Made by a program: the position numbers and the translations under genes. A DNA stretch of 64,000 nt from Diphasiastrum complanatum (taxonomy: Eukaryota > Streptophyta > Lycopodiopsida > Lycopodiales > Lycopodiaceae): positions 54,821,373 through 54,885,372 of the forward strand of contig CM055099.1 in NCBI GenBank assembly GCA_029204225.1, in the 5' to 3' direction. The notes under the pieces are model-generated. The model did not search any database, was not told the DNA's origin, and was given only the letters and a program-made list of their open reading frames with translations. This document shows positions 57,419 through 64,000 of the stretch, piece by piece. Numbering within the stretch: position 1 is the stretch's first letter; each line of letters starts with the position of its first letter.

Positions 57419-58180
57419 TCACTTGATGTTTCAATCCATCTCCAAGAATTATGAATCTTAATGGATCTACACTTCGAAAGTCTGACACTATTCATCTTGA
57501 TGTAACGAAGTGTCAGGTGTCGATACTGCACACATGTCTGCACAGATGTAGGCGGTCGAATTTGTATGATTCAATATTTCTTCGCCCATCTTCAAGCTTT
57601 CTGGCTCTTCGACGTAGGATGAACTATTATTGTTCTCCCTTTGCCTTGAGCTTGTTTGTTTCTTGGGTTCTAGTAACAGTCTATGATTGCATGACCCTTC
57701 TTGTGACAATGGATACACTCAATCTTCGGATCGAGCCAACACGAATCGATAGTATGTCCTTTGTGTCTGCATCTCACGCATGTTTTCTTGTCACCATTCT
57801 GCTATTTAGGCTTTTCTTTGTTCTTCCAACCGCCTTTGTTGGCTCCCTCTGCTTGCTGGTCTCGATCCTTCTTTCGGTCTGACTCTCTCTTAGTCTTGAA
57901 CTGCTTATTTGGCTTCTCCTTATTGTTGTAGAGCTTGGTCAGAAGCATCCTTGTGATCAAGGCGCTCACGAGCTTCGACTTCTTCTCGAATTTGGATCAC
58001 TGTCTTTTCGAGTGTCACAGTTGGATCCTTTGCTAGCAACGTTCGGGTTGTCTGGAAGGATCTTGGTAAAGCTCTTAACAGATAGGTGAGCTGCTTCTCT
58101 GTTCATACTGCATTCTCTATTCTGGCATTGTAAAATTGTATAGACCAAATTGACCAAGAAATAAAGGCTATCCAGTCTTC
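57419..58180 (-). pseudogene. Ty1/copia gag with two zinc knuckles and protease start
   Basis: Minus strand: gag text (YLLRALPRSFQTTRTLLAKD and VIQIREEVEARERLDHKDAS, about 58100-57940), a Lys/Arg-rich linker, then two CCHC knuckles in tandem, CVRCRHKGHTIDSC and CIHCHKKGHAIIDC (plus about 57679-57780). The downstream frame is damaged, so the protease active site is not legible, but protease tail pieces (PLRFIILGDG; LEDVLFVSTLQQDLLSV) are visible. The gag N-terminus beyond 58.18 kb is lost. Confidence 0.78.
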
Positions 58181-58184
58181 CATT

Positions 58185-58535
58185 CTTTTTGTATGAAACG
58201 TATTTTGAATATTAGAGCTTATTACTCTAACTAATGAATCATGAGTGTAGGTATCATTACCTGAAGACAAGAAATGAAACTGTAGAGCAAATGCTAACAG
58301 TTTGATATGTAGGTTCTAGAAATAGAATCTAATAATGAACCATTTTATGATATGACTCTTGACTTTTTCTTAAAGGTATGTGCAGGTACTAAGAAGAGTA
58401 CCTGAAGAATGAATCTAAAGAAGCTTTTTAAAACTTAAAGACGGTACCTGAAGAATGCTCAATCGAGTCTATAAAGAAGGCTCAATCGAGTCTATAAAGA
58501 TTGGGAGAGGAAACCAAAGGACTAATCACCCTTTG
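58185..58535. other. Spacer between the minus copia gag and the next LTR
   Basis: AT-rich. It contains a short direct duplication GCTCAATCGAGTCTATAAAG (about 58458 and 58480). Nothing else was recognised. Confidence 0.5.
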
Positions 58536-58962
58536 TGTCACACTCCACTATGATTGGGTATGGGCAACCCCTAGAAAAAAGGGCCTAGGAATTGATGAAA
58601 ATCATGCAAGGTAAGATGGACATATACAAAGCCTTTCCCATGTCATGAAAAACACTTGGGTGAATCCCAATGTTGTAAACAAAGAAATATTCAACTTGAA
58701 AGTGGCTAACATTAAATGTTAAGCTACCTACCTTCCATCCTTATCAATATGTAACTTACCTACTTTTCCACATGGCTTGAAAGCCATAAAACACCTAGGA
58801 AAATGCGGCCTCCTACTCCACCCCTTTTGCTTTAACTAATTGATAAACACTCTCTCACACCTATACACCTCACCCTCTCACTTTACTTATCCTAGAGTCT
58901 CCCTTACACCTCTCACACTCATTTTGGACACCTCAGCCACTCCCTAAAGGCTATACATTCCC

Positions 58963-58970
58963 TATAAAAG
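58963..58970 (+). promoter_or_regulatory. TATA box in the 1.4-kb LTR
   Basis: TATAAAAG followed by GACTAACTCG and CT-rich sequence. It lies mid-LTR, as expected for the U3/R boundary. Confidence 0.6.
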
Positions 58971-59175
58971 GACTAACTCGCCCCTCTCTCTCATTATTCA
59001 TCTCCCATTCATTTTTGCTTTGCCTCTTGCTCTTGCTTTTATGTGTGTAGGTGCTTGGAAGAAAGCTTGGAGCTATGGCTTTAGGAGGATCTGTCAAGCT
59101 TGGATTGGAACTATTTTTGGAACCACTTACACACACACTCACTTTCTCTTACCTCTCTCTCTCTCTAAAACTTTT

Positions 59176-59335
59176 ACACCATCCATAAGACCTATGGCCA
59201 TGCATGTCACACCATCCATGACTTGATGGCCATGCATGTCACACCATTCATGACTTCATGGCTTTGCATGTCACACCATCCATGGCTTGATGACTTTGCA
59301 TGTCACATCATCCATAGCTTAATGGTCATGCATGT
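59176..59335. repeat. 32-bp tandem repeat, five units, in LTR
   Basis: Units start at 59176, 59208, 59240, 59272 and 59304 with consensus beginning CACACCATCCATG and ending TGCATGT. They are followed to about 59.5 kb by looser GCATGTC/GCATGTTR units of about 20-35 bp (TGATTTGGGA.TTGCATGT). Confidence 0.92.
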
Positions 59336-59709
59336 CTGATTTGGGAGTTGCATGTCTGATTTGGGAACTTGCATGTATGATTTGAAGCTTGCATGTTGAA
59401 ATTAGAGTTTGCATGTCATACCATCCCTAGCCTAATGACTTTGCATGTTGGAATCGAAGCTTGCATGTTAGATTGGATTCATGCATGTCAAGCCTCCTGA
59501 TGTCGAATGCCTATGCATGCTCTTTTCTTGATCAGTAAGCTTTTGCATGTCTTAAGAGACCACTCCTCTTGGTATAAGACTCTTTAAGATCCAAAATTTG
59601 TTAAATTTTGGTTGATATAAAGATCTAAGAATCCATCTTCCCAAAACCACTGTATATGTATTTGGCCTTGGGCCAATTGATCTTGCATAATTTGAAAAGA
59701 AAATCCTTC

Positions 59710-59737
59710 GGGGGGGGGGGGGGGGGGGGGGGGGGGG
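59710..59737. repeat. Poly-G run of 28 bases
   Basis: 28 consecutive G, then TCT and GGGGG. It is able in principle to form G-quadruplex. The length is also a common site of sequencing error. Confidence 0.9.
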
Positions 59738-59932
59738 TCTGGGGGCTCCCCATCTTGACCTCTCAGCAAGTCTCTTGAATGAATGATTTTGTGATTGAAT
59801 GTTAAATTTCTTCACTAAGTTTTGGAGTTCTTTTTCAAGTTATATTCAACAGTATTTTGTTGATTTGTTTAAGTCACAACTTCTAAAGTTATGACTTTAG
59901 AATTAGTAGACTTTCACTTCAAGTTCACAATG

Positions 59933-59944
59933 TGGTATCAGAGC
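59933..59944 (+). promoter_or_regulatory. Primer-binding site of the Ty3/gypsy element
   Basis: TGGTATCAGAGC, complementary to the 3' end of initiator Met tRNA, two bases after the probable LTR end. Confidence 0.88.
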
Positions 59945-60303
59945 CAAGGTCTATTATTTTTTTTCTTTCTTTGTGAAGTTGATTGTGAAGGCCTTGTGTA
60001 TTCATTCTTGAAACAAATGCCAATACACATGATTTTGTATGTTTACTTTCGAATAGATTTCTCTTCCGCTTGAATTTCCTTTTTCTTACAAGATCTTTTT
60101 AATATTAGAGCTAATAGACTCCATTTGGAGGATCCTCAAGAATTGGATCGCCAACTTGCTTTCTATTCTAGAGACAATACTTTGTTAATGCAAGCTTCTA
60201 TCTTCCTTTTTGGAGGATGGCATTTCTCTGAATCACACGTCTATTCATACTTTTTGCCTTGAGTTTGTGTATTTCAGGGGAATTCCAAAAACTCCAATCA
60301 AAG

Positions 60304-62303
60304 ATGGATAGCTCCTCACGAGGCTCTTCAAGCTCCTCTTCATCTATGTCGTCATCACCTCATGTTTCCTCCAAGTCAACTTCTTCTACTCAATCTAGGA
60401 AAATGAGGTTTGCTAAGATTGATAATAAACTTTTTAAGTTTTCTAAGTTCGATGGAGATAGTAGCAATGAAGAGCGTTTGCTTTCCTGGATTCAAAATCT
60501 TGATACTTTCTTTGAGAAAAGTAGATACTCAAATCATTCCAAGATTCGATTTGCAACGTTACATCTAGATAAGTATGCATCTCTATGGTGGGCTGCTATG
60601 AAATCAAATCACGAAGCTGCATCCACTTGGCATAGTTTTAAAAAGCAAATTAAAGCCCACTTTTTGCCAAAAGAATATAAGAAAGATACTCTAGCTGATA
60701 TCTTTAGGCAAAAGCAAAATGAGAAAGTAGTTGAGTATGTTAAGAGATTTTGGGAGTTGCTTTTGAAAGTTCAGACTTTGCATTCTATTTCCAAGAAAGA
60801 ATAGAAAAGGAAGTTCTATTCGGGTTTGCATAGGAGTATACAATATGGCTTAGATCCAGTACAAGCTGATACTTTGGAACAAGTCATATATTATGCTACC
60901 AGAATTGAGCTGCAGGATAATCATCGAAATGGAAGCGGGAACAAAAGGAAGGAACCTCCCACAACTCAAACTCCAAAAGAAAAGACTCAACGCCTTTCCA
61001 AAGAACAAATGCAGGCCTATCGCAAGGAAGGAAGATGCCTCAAGTGTGGGGGGAAAGAACATCTTTTCTTCAAATGTCCACTCAAAGATGCCAAAGCTTC
61101 AAGTGCAGACAAAGGAAAGCAGGTGGTCGTACAAAGCATTGAAAATACTCAAACCCATGATCTTCTCAAAACATGGGGACAAGTCCATAACAAACTCTGT
61201 CTAATTCTCTTTGATGCAGGCTCCTCTCATAATTTCATCTCTTTTAAGCTTGCACAAGAGATAGGAGTTGGTTCTTTTTCTGAATCTATGCTTAAGGCTA
61301 AAGGTTCTTTCGTTGATGGTGATGCAAACATTTATCCTGTAATTGGAAAACTTAAGCTCCAAATCTCCAACTACTATGAACCTATAGAATTCATGGTAGG
61401 TCCTTTACAGGGAGTAGATGTAATCTTAGGCATGCCTTGGCACAAAATGCACAATCCTCTGGTGGACCATAACAAGCGTTTGATTTCATGGAAGCACAAA
61501 GGTAAAGATGTTAGTGTGGATGCAGGACAAAGTGGCAAAACAATTCCTTTGGTAAGTCATATTCAAGTATGAAAGGTGCTAAAGAAAGTGGTATTTTCTT
61601 ATTTGTTGTTTGTTCAAAGTATGGATAATGATATTGATGGAAATGCGCATTCTTTGGACAATAGTAGAAAAGACTTTTTATTAAAGTATTCTTCTTGTTT
61701 TTCTGATAAGCTACCAAAGTCCTTACCCCCTGAAAGACCTGAAGATCATACGATAGACATTATTCCTGGAAGTTCCATACCCAATAGACCTCGCTATAGG
61801 GTAAGCCATTCTCAACAAGAAGAAATTTCTAAGCAAGTTAATGATTTGTTAGAGAAAGGCCTTATACAATCCAGTAAATCCCCCTATTGCTCTCCTATAC
61901 TTTTGGTACAAAAAAAAGATGGGAGTTTTAGGATGTGTGTGGACTATCGTGCTTTAAACAAGATCACAGTTAAGAACTGTTTTGCTATTCCAAGAATAGA
62001 TGACATTATGGATAGGATAAATGGATGTTGTATCTTTAGTACAATTGATTTGACAAGTGGATATCACCAGATCAGAGTAGCACCTGAAGATGTCCATAAA
62101 ACTGCTTTCAGGACTAACTCTAGCCTTTATGAATCTTTAGTGGTACCATTTGGTCTTACTAATGCTCCCGCAACATTCAATAGAATGATGGAACGAATCT
62201 TTCGACCTCATAGACGTTTTGTAGGAACATTCGTTGATGATATCTTAGTCTTCAGTGCAAATGAAGAAGAACATAAAAGACATCTAGATATCGTCTTTAA
62301 TAA
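60304..62303 (+). pseudogene. Ty3/gypsy gag-pol, single frame with two stops
   Basis: One frame runs from ATG 60304 (MDSSSRGSSSSSSS; an upstream in-frame ATG is at 60259) to the breakpoint. Gag: LFKFSKFDGDSS, LLSWIQNLDTFFEKS, FLPKEYKKDTLADIFRQKQN. TAG at 60802-60804 interrupts. The knuckle is CLKCGGKEHLFFKC and the protease site LFDAGSSHNFIS, with VILGMPWHKMHNP. TGA at 61570-61572 interrupts. RT: DGSFRMCVDYRALNKITVKN, FSTIDLTSGYHQIRV, VVPFGLTNAPATFNRMMERI and the active site FVGTFVDDILVFS. The sequence is lost at 62304, within RT, where an LTR of a different element begins. With just two stops over 2 kb this is the youngest Ty3 copy here. Confidence 0.92.
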
Positions 62304-62619
62304 TGTAGGAAATTCAGCTGTAGATATTTTTAGTATATCAAACTTAGAATCTTCATTTGAAACTTCTTTTGATATTCCGAGTCTAATTTTTCATTAATCT
62401 GTATCGGCGTTATCACGCTCAACAAATTGAAGTTATAACTTCATACAATTGTACTCATTGTTGATAATAAGCAGAGTGCGATTTGTCCTATTGATGTTAT
62501 TGGTCACTACACATTTGTTTGAATCCATCATTTGAACTATCTTGCTGCTAACTGTGACGCTTTTGATCCACGCATCAAGCTCGCTCCCAGCTTCCGCTCA
62601 TACCCACTGATTTATGACA
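62304..62619 (+). mobile_element. Copia-type LTR, 316 bp, cutting the Ty3 RT
   Basis: It starts TGTAGGAAATTCAGC and ends TTTATGACA. It matches the 53.23-53.55 kb LTR along its full length. No primer site follows, and the flanks (TTTAATAA before, GGGAATCC after) are not a target duplication. The Ty3 RT does not resume beyond it. It may be one LTR of an element whose other parts, with adjacent DNA, were deleted. Confidence 0.88.
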
Positions 62620-64000
62620 GGGAATCCATCGAACTCGGATATTAATGACTTTTCTAGCCCTTCTTTCTTGCTCGAAAAAGACATTTTCTAGTGTAGAATT
62701 CACAAATGCATGTTGAACCGAGCTTGAAGATTCAGCCTCCCATGTTTTCGTTTCTTCCGCTTGTTTTTCAAGGCTGGATATTTTGTTTGAATGAGGTGCA
62801 AAATATCGCGTTAACTCAAAGTGTCGAGAGACATTGTCAGACTATCGTGTTCAATAGGCTGCGTAAGACTTAGTGAATTAAGAGAACACCATGTTTAGAT
62901 CATGTGTCACAACATAACAATTGATTAATCGATGAGTCAGTAGGTGTCTTAGACAACCATAGATATAGAATTCGAAGGCATCAAAGACATCCATGATTCT
63001 GCTCTTCGACTCAGCCGATAAAACACACAAGGAGAATAACGAGCATTCGATTCGCAATTAGAAAGTAGAAACAACAATGATCATTCACATATTATACACC
63101 AATTTGAAGAACACAATGTACTAAAGATGCGCGAATGTATATAAGATTGTCGTGAAGAAATCTACTTATCAGTATATAAGTCTTAAAGAACAATTTAGAA
63201 TTGAGCAATAGTGCTAGGTGAAAACAACAAGAGTGTCATTGGCGCGATACATGCGATCATATAGATCGGTACATTTATTTGTGATTCTCTTGATAGAATG
63301 TGCATCTAACTATGCTTATGTACATGATGCAGTTACTCTATTACATGTTAGCCTTTGGGTTGATCGTTTAGCAAAGCGAGTGTGAAGGCCCAATAATAGT
63401 AATGATAGTTCGAGACGTTAGTTTGGCCGTTAGGTTCGAACGTCTTCCGAATAGTGAACAGTCGATAGTTCGACTGTCGATGACGAGTTGTCGATTCGAG
63501 AGACTGTCGACTATCAACTATCGAAGGATTGTCAACTGTCGAAGATGTAAGGTGACTCTTTGACTTATTTGTTTGACTTGTAATAGTGTTGTGAACCCTA
63601 TCTCGAACTTGTGTGTATATCTGTAGGTTCTTCAATTGTAGAAGATTCTTGAAATAGCTGGTTATAGATACAGTGGTAACTGGATCCAACATGTAGCACC
63701 TACTTCCGACATAGGTGTCATTTTTTTTATAGGGCAAACAAAACCAAGAGGAGGAGGGATTAGGCAACGAGGAGCATGCAACAATTGCCTTTAGAGATAG
63801 AAGGTTAGGGCCTATCTCCGAAGGTAAGAAAAAATATTCCATGAATACTCTCTCGTTGAAAGAGATAAATATATACACATGGTGGAAAAAAGAGCATGAG
63901 GGTTAGGGTCTTTTAGGGTTAGAATTGAAAAATAACAATAATGTAAGTTGAGAGAAAGTGAAAGAGCCGGGCAAGAATGTAGGCTGTTATGAAGAAAACA
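62620..64000. other. Right end of window, no gene recognised
   Basis: Short frames only. The frame 63878-63348 on the minus strand (176 codons) shows no family motif. A cluster of TCGAC-type short repeats is at 63459-63543. Confidence 0.45.
63459..63543. repeat. Cluster of direct and inverted GACTGTCGA/TCGATAGT motifs
   Basis: GTCGATAGTTCGACTGTCGA, then GTTGTCGATTCGAGAGACTG, TCGACTATCAACTATCGAAG and GTCAACTGTCGAAG make a dense set of short direct and inverted repeats over about 85 bp. Confidence 0.75.

Larger units (their letters stand above)
58536..59930 (+). mobile_element. 5' LTR of Ty3/gypsy element, about 1.4 kb
   Basis: It probably begins TGTCACACTCC at 58536 and ends shortly before the primer site at 59933. 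Inside are a TATA element (CCTATAAAAGG at 58961), a 32-bp tandem array at 59.18-59.34 kb and a poly-G run at 59.71 kb. No second copy is in the window, because the element is 3'-truncated. The left end is therefore an inference. Confidence 0.6.

Noticed and set aside
63425-63445. GGTTCGAACG as a possible tRNA B box
   Set aside because: No A box at suitable distance and no cloverleaf pairing.
63348-63878. 176-codon minus-strand frame
   Set aside because: No family motif, codon pattern or second copy. It can arise by chance in this composition, so it is not listed as a gene.
63897-63930. GGGTTAGGGTC...TTTAGGG, telomere-like text
   Set aside because: Only one or two imperfect TTTAGGG units and no array, so it is not interstitial telomere repeat.

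Overview
The window is plant nuclear DNA: a gene-poor, AT-rich stretch of a land-plant genome packed with decayed retrotransposons. The evidence is a plant-type fimbrin gene with GT-AG introns at the left edge, a gene with the plant-specific DCD domain near 40-42 kb, plant primer-binding sites (initiator-Met type TGGTATCAGAGC, plus one TGGCGCCGTTGCC), and many Ty1/copia and Ty3/gypsy pol fragments. I cannot name the species. The sequence alone does not separate fern, gymnosperm or angiosperm.

Layout. 1-3.75 kb: last five visible exons of fimbrin (+). 4.9-13.1 kb: several copia remnants in both orientations. One is cut by a 504-bp solo LTR with TG...CA ends and a 5-bp target-site duplication. 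13.1-19.4 kb: a Ty3-like element with about 95% identical LTRs and an interior almost without reading frames. 19.4-23.9 kb: the best-preserved copia element (-). 24.2-28.1 kb: more copia fragments, an LTR with primer site, and a copia RT (-). 28.1-28.55 kb: a fold-back terminal-inverted-repeat element. 28.57-32.6 kb: Ty3/gypsy gag-pol (+), followed by a separate unrecognised reading frame (33.25-34.66 kb). 35.1-38.0 kb: a tandem LTR-leader-LTR-leader array of a minus-strand element. 38.86 kb: a tRNA/SINE-like Pol III promoter. 39.85-41.8 kb: the intact three-exon DCD gene (+). 42-45.4 kb: non-coding repeats. 45.4-46.0 kb: copia RNase H. 46.9-48.1 kb: a second unrecognised, broken reading frame. 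48.1-52.3 kb: further LTRs in both orientations. 52.5-53.2 kb: fold-back arm and LINE pieces. 53.2-55.0 kb: copia LTR, gag and protease (+). 55.1-58.2 kb: copia gag-pol (-). 58.5-62.3 kb: a Ty3/gypsy element whose gag-pol frame has only two stops, ended by a 316-bp copia-type LTR. 62.6-64.0 kb: unassigned.

Only two loci look like functioning host genes: fimbrin, which bundles actin, and the DCD protein, whose family is linked to development and cell death. They show no operon-like or pathway relation. Everything else is best read as nested transposon insertions carrying stops, frameshifts and deletions. The items most worth following up are the two unrecognised frames (33.25 and 46.9 kb), the tandem LTR-leader array, the fold-back element family, and a block conserved in three copia remnants. 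All assignments are by eye from translated motifs. Element boundaries are approximate unless a TG...CA end, primer site or target duplication is cited.
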